64,000 bases of DNA, from contig NZ_AHCD03000035.1 of assembly GCF_000238295.3 (NCBI RefSeq), forward strand, positions 992,001-1,056,000, in the 5' to 3' direction. Below are positions 15,823 through 25,800 of this stretch, piece after piece. The DNA is from Pseudoalteromonas rubra. Its GTDB lineage: Bacteria; Pseudomonadota; Gammaproteobacteria; Enterobacterales; Alteromonadaceae. Below the pieces are notes generated by a model. That model saw only the letters and a program-made list of their open reading frames with translations. It was not told where the DNA came from and ran no database searches. Every line of letters starts with the position of its first letter. The stretch's first letter is position 1. Made by a program: the position numbers and the translations under genes.

Positions 15823-16762
15823 CTTCTTTTTTGGGGATTTGCGTAAATTCACCGATAATTGCTTCAATTGGCGCATCGGCCGGACAAATCAAACAAAAAC
15901 GACTCTGATACTCACTGGCCGTAAAATATGGCACGCTCAGAACAACAAAACGCTCTAAATTCAAATAGCTAAGTTCGCTACCAAGTAACACGGACAGGCC
16001 GTTTTTGAATGCCAGATGCTCTTCTACCTGATGCAAAAAGCTCACGCCCAGATTCAGTTCATTGTTCCCTTCCAGACGGTTATACAAATACCGCTCTCCA
16101 ACCACAATGCTGTTATCTGTGCCCAGCTGCAAACTTAACTCACGGCTCCATTGCATCAAAGAGCCCCGGCAGTCGGCCATCGCACTTTTGGCCATCGCCC
16201 GCATTCTGTGCAGCCCTTCTTTAAGTGTTTGCTGACTAAATACGGTATTCATCCAGGCCGCAAACTGATAGCGCACCTGATCGGAATTCGACTCGGGTTT
16301 ATTGATCAATATATTGTTGGACTGGCCTGTACGGTCAATCAGTAATACCAGCCAGTGCTTACGGTCAAAATCTAGTACCTCGACCCGAAAGATGGTCTGT
16401 TCACTCACCTGAGGTAAGCCAACTATACAACACACTTGGTATTTCTGACTCAATGTATGGGCAAAGCCTGTTAATTGTTCGCGTTCAGGCTCCCAATAAG
16501 GCGCAATATCCTCAAGCCCGAAATACTCCTGTAGCCAGTATTTGATCCCCAAATCGGAAGGAACTCGCCCTGCCGATGTATGAGGAGAAAAAAGCAACCC
16601 CTGATTTTCGAGGCGAGCCATGGCATTGCGCACTGTCGCAGAGCACACCGCCATACCTTTTAGTTTTGCTATCTTACTCGATGCCACAGGATGGCCATCA
16701 CCATTACAGTAAAGGCTCATTACGGCAGAGAAGACTTGTTTATCACGTGCACTAAGTTTCAT
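15818..16762 (-). CDS. hrcA: HrcA-type heat-inducible transcription repressor
   Basis: Winged-helix repressor family that elsewhere controls groE and dnaK operons through the CIRCE element. Residues 1-75 carry the DNA-binding domain with the family motif ATVRNAMARLENQGLLFSPHTSAGRVPS. A GAF-like and dimerisation region follows (about 90-314). The start at 16762 gives a normal HrcA N-terminus (314 residues). Longer frames to 16807 or 16867 would run over the nadK start region. It sits just upstream of grpE. The C-terminal two thirds are diverged from textbook HrcA. Confidence 0.83.
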   Translation of the reverse strand: MKLSARDKQVFSAVMSLYCNGDGHPVASSKIAKLKGMAVCSATVRNAMARLENQGLLFSPHTSAGRVPSDLGIKYWLQEYFGLEDIAPYWEPEREQLTGFAHTLSQKYQVCCIVGLPQVSEQTIFRVEVLDFDRKHWLVLLIDRTGQSNNILINKPESNSDQVRYQFAAWMNTVFSQQTLKEGLHRMRAMAKSAMADCRGSLMQWSRELSLQLGTDNSIVVGERYLYNRLEGNNELNLGVSFLHQVEEHLAFKNGLSVLLGSELSYLNLERFVVLSVPYFTASEYQSRFCLICPADAPIEAIIGEFTQIPKKEA

Positions 16763-16818
16763 AACATTATAAATAAGGCTAAATTTGCGAGTTTCAAGCG
16801 AATTCATTTTAAGATAAT

Positions 16819-16842
16819 CTTGGCAACAGATATTTTGCCAAG
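16819..16842. promoter_or_regulatory. Inverted repeat between hrcA and nadK, possible HrcA operator
   Basis: Perfect 8-bp arms CTTGGCAA / TTGCCAAG with an 8-base spacer. It lies in the divergent hrcA-nadK region, 12 bases before the nadK ATG, so its right arm touches the nadK ribosome site (AAGGAA). Geometry resembles CIRCE (9-bp arms, 9-base spacer), but the sequence is different. Assignment to HrcA is inference. Confidence 0.45.
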
Positions 16843-16854
16843 GAAACTCACTGA

Positions 16855-17739
16855 ATGAGCACACCATTTAATACCATCGGCCTGATTGGAAAGCCCAACC
16901 ATGATGGCGCTGCCCTGACATTACAACGCCTCTATACTTTTTTGCAAGCACTTGGCTATGAAGTTTTTGTGGAGCAACGCGTTGGCAGGCAGATAGCTGA
17001 TTTACCCGACTCACATATACTCGATGTGGTTGCGCTGGGCGAACGCTGCGACCTGGCTGTGGTTGTGGGTGGAGACGGTAATATGCTTGGGGCAGCCCGA
17101 GTGCTGGCCAGATTTGATGTGGCTGTCATAGGTGTAAACCGAGGCAATTTAGGATTTTTAACCGACCTTGATCCGGACGATTTTGAAGCCGAACTGGAAC
17201 AGGTGCTGAGTGGCAAGTTTGTTGAGGAACAGCGCTTTTTACTGGAAGTTGAAGTATTTCGCCATGCCGAATTAAAAAGTGCTAACCTGGCCGTTAATGA
17301 AGCAGTGTTGCACGCCGATAAAGTCGCCCACATGATCGAATTCGAAGCCTTTATTGACGAACAGTTTGTGTTTTCTCAGCGCTCCGATGGCCTGATAGTG
17401 ACCACACCAACGGGCTCTACTGCCTATTCGTTGTCGGGCGGTGGCCCTATCTTAACTCCAGAACTGAATGCCATGGCACTCGTGCCTATGTTCCCGCATA
17501 CCTTATCCAGCAGACCACTCGTGGTCGACGCCAGTAAACAGGTCAAACTCAAGCTCAGCCCGGAGAATACCGCAAGCTTGCAGGTCAGCTGCGACAGTCA
17601 TGTGGTACTCGCGCTGCTCCCCGGAGATGAAGTGGTCGTAAAAAAAGCAGAGAAAAAGCTTCGTTTAATTCATCCTGACAGTTATTCCTACTACAATGTT
17701 CTGAGACAAAAATTAAATTGGGGCAGCAGGCTTTACTAA
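16855..17739 (+). CDS. nadK: NAD kinase
   Basis: Phosphorylates NAD to NADP in the cytoplasm. The 294-residue product has the family motifs: GGDGNML at 72-78, NRGNLGFLTDL, the NE/D region AVNEAVLH, and the glycine-rich TPTGSTAYSLSGGGPI with the C-terminal beta domain. Length matches E. coli (292). It is divergent from hrcA. Confidence 0.97.
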   Translation: MSTPFNTIGLIGKPNHDGAALTLQRLYTFLQALGYEVFVEQRVGRQIADLPDSHILDVVALGERCDLAVVVGGDGNMLGAARVLARFDVAVIGVNRGNLGFLTDLDPDDFEAELEQVLSGKFVEEQRFLLEVEVFRHAELKSANLAVNEAVLHADKVAHMIEFEAFIDEQFVFSQRSDGLIVTTPTGSTAYSLSGGGPILTPELNAMALVPMFPHTLSSRPLVVDASKQVKLKLSPENTASLQVSCDSHVVLALLPGDEVVVKKAEKKLRLIHPDSYSYYNVLRQKLNWGSRLY

Positions 17740-17801
17740 GCGCTGGAAGTTCAGCAGAATAAGTGAAATTTGTTTTCTATTTTAGGGAAAAGTAAACCAA
17801 C

Positions 17802-18377
17802 ATGAGCTACGTTGTTTTCGTATCTATTACTTTGTTGATCACCATTTTAGGTGTCTATGTGGTAATTGAGAATAACCGTAAAAAAGCACGCGAAGCCGAA
17901 AAGCGCGTGTTCAATGAGCGCCTGAAAGAGATCAGCAGCCACTTTAAAAGTAAAATCAGCGAATTTGTGAATTATAAACTGATCCGCCCTAAGCATGCGC
18001 CCCAGTTTAACGCCATTGTCGGCAACTTTTTTGTTGTTCAGGCCCATAATGATGACAATCTTGAAGCACTGGAGCGTGTGACAGATCAACTGCTTGCAAC
18101 AATAGGTAAAGAACTGAATAAATGCAGGGAAAATGGCAATATGGATTTACTGGCCGACCAGTTGTTTATGTTTGTCAGCGAGTTACCGTCTGCCGGGCTT
18201 GCCTACAATAAAGCATTTTACAGTGAAATATTACCTGCGCTGATATCACGGATCCAAACCCCTGATACGCCGGCTCAAGCCGATACTCAGGAAGCCGTAC
18301 AGAATGAAGAAGAGTCTGTAACATCGAGCGAAAGTGACGACTCTTCAGCACAACAGCAAAAAGCAGCGGCTCTGTAA
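17802..18377 (+). CDS. Single-span membrane protein of unknown function
   Basis: Not recognised. The 191-residue product has one N-terminal transmembrane helix (about 3-22) followed by a basic helical segment (NRKKAREAEKRVFNERLKEI). A soluble, mostly helical middle domain comes next (about 45-150), then an acidic, Gln/Ser-rich low-complexity tail (150-191). N-out/C-in topology is suggested by the positive charges after the helix. It lies 62 bases after nadK and 89 before recN, so it could share the nadK transcript. Confidence 0.75.
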   Translation: MSYVVFVSITLLITILGVYVVIENNRKKAREAEKRVFNERLKEISSHFKSKISEFVNYKLIRPKHAPQFNAIVGNFFVVQAHNDDNLEALERVTDQLLATIGKELNKCRENGNMDLLADQLFMFVSELPSAGLAYNKAFYSEILPALISRIQTPDTPAQADTQEAVQNEEESVTSSESDDSSAQQQKAAAL

Positions 18378-18425
18378 GGCACTCACACACCAAAGTGCAA
18401 TTTCAAGTTGCATTTCCTAAGAATG

Positions 18426-18441
18426 CTGTATAAATTAACAG
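18426..18441 (+). promoter_or_regulatory. LexA box 1 of recN
   Basis: CTGTATAAATTAACAG fits CTG-N10-CAG and is A/T-rich in the centre, as in strong SOS boxes. Confidence 0.8.
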
Positions 18442-18449
18442 TAATTACA

Positions 18450-18465
18450 CTGTTTGGATATACAG
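18450..18465 (+). promoter_or_regulatory. LexA box 2 of recN
   Basis: CTGTTTGGATATACAG fits CTG-N10-CAG and ends one base before the recN ATG. Two boxes with 8 bases between them mirror the multiple LexA sites known at E. coli recN. Confidence 0.75.
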
Positions 18466-18466
18466 C

Positions 18467-20143
18467 ATGCTTATCAGTCTGCAAATTAAAAACTTTGCCA
18501 TTGTTAACGAATTAACCATCGACTGGCGCTCAGGTATGACCGCTATCACAGGTGAAACCGGAGCGGGTAAATCCATTGCAATCGATGCATTGTCTTTGTG
18601 TCTGGGTGAACGCGCAGATGTTGCCAGTATTCGTCCGGGTGCCGCCAAAGCAGAGATCTCCGCTCAGTTTGATATCAAGCAGCTCCCCTACGCACAGCAA
18701 TTTCTGAGCGATCTCATGTTGGATGACGAAGAGCAAAACTGCATATTACGCCGAGTCGTCATGCAAAATGGCCGTAGTAAGAGTTTTATTAATGGCAATT
18801 CGGTGACCGCTGCCCAGTTAAAAGAGCTCGGCCAACGCCTCATCGCCATCCACGGTCAGCACGCCCATCAGCTCTTGCTCAAGCCCGAACACCAACTCGG
18901 TTTACTAGATGCCTACGCCGGGCACGACACTTTGCTGCATGCTGTACGCGCTCAGTACCAGCACTATCACACGCTGCAAAAAGAGCATGCCGAGCTCATT
19001 AAACAACAACAAGCACAGGCTGCCAAAAAACAGCTGCTTGAATACCAGGTTCAGGAGCTGGATGAATTCGCTTTGGAAGAAGGTGAGTATGAGCAGATTG
19101 AAACTGAACATACACGACTCAGCCACAGCCAGACACTGGCAGAAAGCTGCCAGCGCGAATTAATGTGCCTGTCAGAGCAGGACGATCAGACAGTATTGGG
19201 TCAGCTGCAACATAGCGTACAGACTTTCATTGAGCTCAGTAATTATGATCCCAAATTGCAAGAGATCAGTCAGCTATTAGGAGAAGCCGCGGTACAACTC
19301 GAAGAAGGCTGCCGGGAGCTGCGCGCCTATGGTGAAAACATAGAGCAAGACCCGGAGCGTCTCCAGAGCGTTGAAGACAGGCTGGCACAGGCCATGGCCT
19401 TATCACGTAAGCATCAGATCAACCCGGAGTTACTGCACCAGCATCATCAGCAGTTACATGAAGAACTGGCTTCCATTTGCTCTAACAACGAACGCATTGA
19501 AGATCTGCAACATGAAATCGCGGAAGCACTACATGCCTATCAGATTTCAGCTGCACAGCTTAGCGAAAGCCGCGCACAGGCGGCGCTGACTTTGAATGAT
19601 CTGATCAGTGAAAGCATGCATGAACTGTCAATGGAAAACGGCCAGTTTGCGATTCAACTCAGCCAACATGAAGACAGGCGCCCTAATGAACTGGGCATGG
19701 ATCAAATTGAATTCCTGGTTTCGACCAACCCAGGTCAACCTCTGCAAGCGCTGGCCAAAGTGGCCTCCGGTGGTGAGCTATCGCGGATCAGTCTGGCCAT
19801 TCAGGTGATTATCGCAAATCGCGTAACTACCCCCACCCTGATTTTCGATGAAGTCGATGTGGGGATCTCCGGCCCAACCGCTTCTCAGGTCGGTAAACAA
19901 TTACGCTTACTTGGTAAGTCAACTCAGGTTATCTGTGTAACGCACCTGCCTCAGGTTGCCTGTAGTGGCCATCATCAGTTCTTTGTATCTAAGCGCGTTG
20001 AAGGAGGAGAAACCTTTACGTCTATGCTCCCACTGGTCCAGGAGCAACGCATTGATGAAATCGCCCGCTTGCTTGGTGGCGATAAAATCAGCAGCACCAC
20101 ACTTGCCAGTGCTAAAGAGCTGCTTGAGGTGCAAGGGGCGTAA
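18467..20143 (+). CDS. recN: DNA repair protein RecN
   Basis: SMC-like ATPase acting early in double-strand break repair. The 558-residue product has Walker A GETGAGKS (29-36), a central Gln/Glu-rich coiled coil (about 150-380), the ABC signature VASGGELSRIS, Walker B LIFDEVDVGISG and the H-loop VTHLPQVA. It is preceded by two LexA-type boxes, so it is probably one of the strongly SOS-induced genes. Confidence 0.97.
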   Translation: MLISLQIKNFAIVNELTIDWRSGMTAITGETGAGKSIAIDALSLCLGERADVASIRPGAAKAEISAQFDIKQLPYAQQFLSDLMLDDEEQNCILRRVVMQNGRSKSFINGNSVTAAQLKELGQRLIAIHGQHAHQLLLKPEHQLGLLDAYAGHDTLLHAVRAQYQHYHTLQKEHAELIKQQQAQAAKKQLLEYQVQELDEFALEEGEYEQIETEHTRLSHSQTLAESCQRELMCLSEQDDQTVLGQLQHSVQTFIELSNYDPKLQEISQLLGEAAVQLEEGCRELRAYGENIEQDPERLQSVEDRLAQAMALSRKHQINPELLHQHHQQLHEELASICSNNERIEDLQHEIAEALHAYQISAAQLSESRAQAALTLNDLISESMHELSMENGQFAIQLSQHEDRRPNELGMDQIEFLVSTNPGQPLQALAKVASGGELSRISLAIQVIIANRVTTPTLIFDEVDVGISGPTASQVGKQLRLLGKSTQVICVTHLPQVACSGHHQFFVSKRVEGGETFTSMLPLVQEQRIDEIARLLGGDKISSTTLASAKELLEVQGA

Positions 20144-20447
20144 CGCGGCAGATTGGCGGGTTGTGACAAAGTAAACCGGCAAACGACAAGCTCGATTTTG
20201 TATGATTTATAAATCCTCTAATGTCGTTTACTTATATCTAGATTGATTGTCGAATCTGTACTGAATTGAAAGTTCGAGGTGAGCCAGCCTTACAAAGTTA
20301 TACGCTGTGCTCCGCTCGACTGCAAACTAGTCATTCTTACTATATGCCTAAAGCTGCTACTTTAATTGCTTCTGCACTGTCAGCTCAAACGTACTATGCG
20401 AGTCGAGTCAACATAGCTAGACATAAACGATTTCCGTCCCGCAATCT
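20144..20447. other. Gene-free stretch between recN and a convergent unknown gene
   Basis: About 300 bases with no convincing gene. A 61-codon open frame at 20266-20451 has no ribosome site and no recognisable content. No clear terminator was found for either flanking gene. Confidence 0.45.
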
Positions 20448-20807
20448 TTAGTTGTCATAACCTGATAGCCCTTTAGCACAATAAACAACTGTGTCTGACA
20501 CAGTTGAAACACAAAGCATATCATTGTCATCTGGACTCGATATTTCAACGCCAGGCAGGCCATTGATAGTAACCTCCTTTTCGCTTCCTTTTACGATTAT
20601 GGACACTCTAGCACCGTTATCATATTCCCATCCAGCAGACAGCCTGTGTATATTTCCACAAATGAAAGCCTCACAGATAAACTCTTGTTTTTGACTCGCC
20701 TTAGCAACTGAACAGGATGTGTCAATTACAGTACATGCAGCACATACTTTGAGGCTGGCTAGCAGGCCGACGGCAAAGAAACCTGGGAGCATTGATTGAA
20801 TATTCAC
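20448..20807 (-). CDS. Exported small protein of unknown function
   Basis: Not recognised. Starting at GTG 20807 (AGGAA about 12 bases upstream) the product is 119 residues. A hydrophobic N-terminus MLPGFFAVGLLASLKVCAAC begins at its residue 6. The rest is Cys-rich (about eight Cys in all, for example CTVIDTSC, FICEAFICGN and VVYCAKG), suggesting a disulphide-bonded periplasmic or secreted protein. A longer in-frame start at 20888 would overlap the upstream gene. It follows another unknown exported-type gene and is likely co-transcribed. Confidence 0.55.
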   Translation of the reverse strand: MNIQSMLPGFFAVGLLASLKVCAACTVIDTSCSVAKASQKQEFICEAFICGNIHRLSAGWEYDNGARVSIIVKGSEKEVTINGLPGVEISSPDDNDMLCVSTVSDTVVYCAKGLSGYDN

Positions 20808-20859
20808 TTTCAAAACGTTCCTAAATGTGCAGATACCGACTTTAAGGTTGTCGAACAAT

Positions 20860-21255
20860 CTACCTAAATAGTGTGGGAAGTGCGCCATCTATCCAGGCCT
20901 GTACAGGAAGTCGCCCGCTCTCCAGACAAATAGAATTTCCTGTTGAAGCCGGATAATCGAAATAGACGCACAACTCATCGATGTGCGTTGCCCAATCATT
21001 TATCTCGTACATGCCCACTAAATCGTGCTTTACATCAATCACGACTAGGCGCTGAGACGCCCTCAGTCCCCCGTTAAAATAACGACGATAGTTAAAAACC
21101 TTATCTCCATTACTGAGCGCTCCTAAAAACTGAAATTCAGTCTGATCATCAATAACAATATGTTCTGAGGATGAGGCTTTATTTTTAAATATCAGACTAA
21201 TATCTGAGCTAGTCGGTATAGTTACCAGAGCAATTGCGACAGTAATATAGTTCAT
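20860..21255 (-). CDS. Small protein of unknown function, possibly exported
   Basis: Not recognised. The 131-residue product starts at ATG 21255, with GAGGG 5 bases upstream. An in-frame codon at 21270 has no such site. The first 16 residues (MNYITVAIALVTIPTS) are hydrophobic with little positive charge, so export is uncertain. The rest looks globular and beta-rich. It pairs with the next gene (52-base gap) in what looks like a two-gene accessory unit between recN and gltD. Confidence 0.55.
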   Translation of the reverse strand: MNYITVAIALVTIPTSSDISLIFKNKASSSEHIVIDDQTEFQFLGALSNGDKVFNYRRYFNGGLRASQRLVVIDVKHDLVGMYEINDWATHIDELCVYFDYPASTGNSICLESGRLPVQAWIDGALPTLFR

Positions 21256-21345
21256 GGATCCCTCAATCAATGCTTACAGCTCCAGTAGCAGGCTTGAGCG
21301 TACTCTACTTGATAACCCAGTCCAAGAACAGAGCGATTACTCCCC

Positions 21346-21393
21346 CAAAAAACAAAAGCCTACCGTACAGCGCAGCTGAGTTACGGTAGGCTT
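21346..21393 (-). terminator. Intrinsic terminator after gltD
   Basis: Minus strand: 12-bp stem AAGCCTACCGTA/TACGGTAGGCTT followed by TTGTTTTTT. It lies 40 bases after the gltD stop. Confidence 0.85.
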
Positions 21394-21432
21394 ATTTAGA
21401 AGCAGAATCACTCTTAGTGAAGTTTCACAACT

Positions 21433-22848
21433 TTATACCCCAAGATAGTCCATGATCCCTTCTGCAGCATTCCGGCCTTCAAAGATGGCTGTGACCACCA
21501 AGTCAGAACCACGTACCGCATCACCACCTGCGAAGATTTTTTCATTACTGGTTTGATGTGTGAATGCGCCTTTTTCAGGGGCAACAATACCGCCCCACTC
21601 ATTGATGGCAACGTCATACGCTGCAAGCCAGTCAAGGTTATGAGGTTTAAAGCCAAACGCCATGATCACCGCATCAGCTTCAATCAGGTGCTCTGAACCA
21701 GAGACCTCCTGTGCCCGTCTACGCCCGTTCTCGTCTGGCTCACCCAGCTCAGTTCGGACCATGCGCACACCCGTTACCTTGCCGTTTTGGTCTAATTCGA
21801 TGCCTTTAGGCTGAACGTTAAAGCTAAACTTAACCCCCTCCTCTTTGGCATTTTTTACCTCACGGCGTGACCCCGGCATATTGGCTTCATCACGACGATA
21901 AGCACAAGTTACCGACTGCGCGCCCTGGCGCACAGAAGTGCGCACACAATCCATCGCGGTATCACCACCACCTAACACCACTACACGTTTACCTGCCATG
22001 TCGATATACGCCTGCTTATTCTCGTCGTATCCCATCACGCGGTTAGTATTACCAATCAGAAACGGAAGTGCGTCATACACCTGATCTGCCTCTTCATTGT
22101 CCAGCCCGGCACGCATGTACTGGTAGGTGCCCACGCCGATAAACACCGCATCGTACTGTGACAGTAGTTCATCCATGCTGATGTCTGTGCCAATTTCAGT
22201 ATTCAGGCAAAACTCCACACCCATTTCCGTAAATATCTCTCGACGCTTCTCCATCACCGATTTTTCCAGCTTAAATGATGGTATGCCAAACGTCAGCAAA
22301 CCGCCGATCTCTGGGTTGCGATCGAATACCACAGGTTTTACCCCATTACGTACCAGAATATCCGCACAACCGAGCCCGGCAGGGCCCGCGCCAATGATGG
22401 CTACCTTTTTATCGGTCCAGGTCACATAAGACATGTCGGGCTTCCAGCCCTGTGCAAATGCCGTGTCTGTGATGTATTTCTCAATATTGCCTATGGTCAC
22501 AGCACCAAACTCATCGTTCAATGTGCATGAGCCTTCGCAGAGCCTGTCTTGTGGACACACCCGACCGCATACTTCCGGCAGACTATTGGTCCGGTGCGAC
22601 AACTCCGCAGCTTCCTGGATCCTGCCCGTACGGATCAATTTTAGCCACTGCGGAATATAGTTGTGCACCGGACACTTCCACTCGCAATACGGGTTACCAC
22701 AATCCAGGCAACGATCAGCTTGCGAGCTTACCTGCTGCTTGGAAAACGGTTCGTAAATTTCAACGAAAGAGCTCTTACGCGTCGTGATTGGCTTCTTTCT
22801 CGGGTCGATGCGCTGAACATCGATAAATTGATAGACATTTTCGCTCAT
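21433..22848 (-). CDS. gltD: Glutamate synthase small subunit GltD
   Basis: Flavoprotein subunit that passes electrons from NADPH to the large subunit for glutamate formation. The 471-residue product has N-terminal Fe-S cysteines (CLDCGNPYCEWKCPVHN, CGRVCPQDRLCEGSC), an FAD fold (GAGPAGLGCADIL) and a nucleotide-binding fold (VLGGGDTAMDC). It starts 8 bases after gltB in the same operon. Confidence 0.97.
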   Translation of the reverse strand: MSENVYQFIDVQRIDPRKKPITTRKSSFVEIYEPFSKQQVSSQADRCLDCGNPYCEWKCPVHNYIPQWLKLIRTGRIQEAAELSHRTNSLPEVCGRVCPQDRLCEGSCTLNDEFGAVTIGNIEKYITDTAFAQGWKPDMSYVTWTDKKVAIIGAGPAGLGCADILVRNGVKPVVFDRNPEIGGLLTFGIPSFKLEKSVMEKRREIFTEMGVEFCLNTEIGTDISMDELLSQYDAVFIGVGTYQYMRAGLDNEEADQVYDALPFLIGNTNRVMGYDENKQAYIDMAGKRVVVLGGGDTAMDCVRTSVRQGAQSVTCAYRRDEANMPGSRREVKNAKEEGVKFSFNVQPKGIELDQNGKVTGVRMVRTELGEPDENGRRRAQEVSGSEHLIEADAVIMAFGFKPHNLDWLAAYDVAINEWGGIVAPEKGAFTHQTSNEKIFAGGDAVRGSDLVVTAIFEGRNAAEGIMDYLGV

Positions 22849-22856
22849 ACTTCCCC

Positions 22857-25800
22857 CTACTGTGCCTGTACACGTAATTCAGCACTGCTGCGTGCACGGT
22901 GCCCCAACAAGCTCTTCACGTCGCTAGATTTTGGTTTGATAAGCCTAAACATAGGTACATACAACTCAAAGTTAGCCAGGATCTGCTCTGCCCGGCATGA
23001 TGCCGTGTGCTCAAGATGTTCTGCGATCAAACCCCGCAAGTGCTCCTGCATGGTTGCCAGCCCTTCCAGCGACAACACTTCGACTAGCTCAGGGTTATAA
23101 CGTTTATCAAAATCCCCTGCTTCGTCCAGCACATAGGCAAAACCACCAGTCATACCAGCACCAAAGTTAACTCCCACCTGACCAAGCACACATACCACGC
23201 CCCCAGTCATGTATTCGCAACCATTATCACCCAGCCCTTCCACTATGGCCTGAACACCTGAATTACGCACTGCAAAGCGCTCTCCGGCACGACCAGCTGC
23301 ATATAACTTACCGCCGGTGGCCCCATACAAGCAGGTATTACCAGCGATCGTGGCAAGGTGCGTTTGGAAGCTCGAACCGACCGGTGGGCGCAGTACCAAC
23401 TTACCACCCGCCATGCCTTTGCCAACGTAGTCGTTCGCATCGCCAACCAGGGTCATTTCCAGACCTCCGGCATTCCAGACACCGAATGCTTGTCCGGCAG
23501 TACCATGTAGTTCAATCACGACAGGATCTGCGGCCATCCCCTGATTGCCGTGACGAGACGCAATATAGCCAGACAACATGGCGCCCACGGAGCGATCCGT
23601 ATTTTTGATCCGATTCACCAAAGACGTGCCGGTCTTATCGTCAATCGCCTGTTTTGCCTTATCCAGTAAGCTCTCATTCAATTGACCTTGATAGTGCGAT
23701 GTATTTGGCGCACTGCAAAAGAGCGTTTCGCCCGAAGGATTCGCAGGTTTTGCCAGTAAGGGTTGCAGATCAAGCTTTTGCTGTCTTGCAGTCGTGCCTT
23801 CCAGCACCTCAAGCAGGTCCGTTCGACCAATCAGGTCGGTTAGCTTGCTTACCCCCATCGACGCCATGAGCTCTCTTGCTTCCTGAGCAATGAAGCGGAA
23901 GTAGTTCATCGCCATTTCTGGCAGGCCATGGTAGTGCTTCTGTCGCAGTGTTTCATCCTGCGTTGCGACACCTGTCGCACAGTTGTTGAGGTGACAAATA
24001 CGCAGGTATTTACACCCCAGCGCAACCATAGGCCCGGTGCCGAAGCCAAAGCTTTCAGCGCCCAGAATGGCCGCTTTGATGATATCCAGGCCCGTCTTCA
24101 ACCCACCATCCGTTTGTAAACGGATACGATGACGCAACCCATTCTCAACCAAAGCTTGCTGAGTCTCAGCGAGGCCAAGCTCCCAGGGACTGCCGGCATA
24201 CTTAACCGAGGTAAGCGGGCTGGCGCCTGTACCACCGTCATATCCCGCTATGGTAATTAAGTCTGCGTAAGCCTTCGCCACACCGGTCGCTATGGTGCCT
24301 ACTCCAGGCTCAGACACCAGTTTGACAGAGATCATGGCCTTAGGATTGACTTGCTTGAGGTCAAAGATCAGCTGCGCTAAGTCCTCAATGGAGTAAATAT
24401 CATGGTGCGGCGGTGGAGAGATCAAGGTGACCCCAGGCACTGAGTATCTTAATTTAGCGATATAAGGCGTCACCTTTTCACCCGGTAACTGCCCGCCTTC
24501 TCCAGGCTTCGCGCCCTGCGCGACCTTTATCTGGATCACGTCGGCACTTTGCAGATAATGCGGCGTCACCCCAAAACGGCCTGATGCCACTTGCTTGATA
24601 CGCGAATTTTTCTCCGTACCAAAACGGAGTTTATCCTCACCGCCTTCACCGGAGTTAGAACAGCCACCAAGCCGGTTCATAGCAATCGCCAGGGCCTCAT
24701 GAGCTTCTGGCGAAAGCGCACCAATACTCATTGCCGCTGAGTCAAAACGTTTATATAACTCAGTGGCAGGCTCAACCTGGTCAACATCTATTGCAGGGCC
24801 GCTGGTATTGAGCTTGAGTAAATCCCGTAAATTGGTTACCGGTCGGTTGTTTACCAGATCGGCATATTTTTGATAATCCGTGTAATTACCGGAGCGCACT
24901 GCAACCTGGAGTGACTGAACAACATCCGGGTTATAGGCATGATACTCGCCACCATGGACGAATTTTAATAAACCGCCATGTGACAGTAACTTGCGCTTGC
25001 TATATGCCAGTTTGTGTAACTGCACGCCGTCAGCCTCAAACTCCGCAAAGCCTGCGCCCTGTATCCGGCTGCTGACACCTTTAAAACACATATCAACGAT
25101 TTCGTCTGACAGACCCACCGCCTCAAACAGCATAGAACAGCGATAAGAAGCAATTGTACTGATCCCCATTTTGGACATGATCTTGTACAGGCCTTTATTA
25201 ATCGCATTGCGATAAGCTAGGGTGACATCACGATAGGTTTTATCAATGACTTTACTGTCGCACAAAGCAACCAGAGTCTCGTAAGCCAGGTAAGGGTAAA
25301 CTGCGGTTGCACCAAACCCGAGCAAAACAGCAAACTGATGTGGGTCGCGCGCGCTGCCCGTCTCCACGATAATGTTAGAGTCACAACGCAGATTGGTGTT
25401 TACTAACCGTTGCTGTACTGCTCCCACCGCCATCGCTGCGGGTACCGGCATAGTATCTTTACTAATGGCTCGGTCGCTTAATAACAACATCACACAACCG
25501 TGCGCTGCTTTTTCTTGCGCTTCATCACAGATCCGAGCGATTGCACTTTGCAGACTTTCGGCTTGAGGATCGTAATTCAGTGAAATACGACATGCACTGT
25601 AATGATCGTCATCTGCAGCCAGCAATTGCTGGATATCTGAATAGGTCAAAACCGGTGAATCAAACTGTAGTCGTTTAGCATGCCCGGTGGTTTCGTTAAA
25701 CACATTCTGCTCACGCCCAATGCAGGTCGCCAGCGACATCACGTGGTTTTCACGTAACGGATCTATGGGTGGATTGGTAACCTGTGCGAATTTTTGTCTA

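Noticed and set aside
15760..16762. Canonical CIRCE operator near grpE or hrcA
   Set aside because: No TTAGCACTC-N9-GAGTGCTAA-like sequence found in the intergenic regions. Only the different inverted repeat at 16819-16842 is present.
20266..20451. Possible small gene after recN
   Set aside because: No ribosome site, no hydrophobic or domain pattern, and composition looks non-coding.
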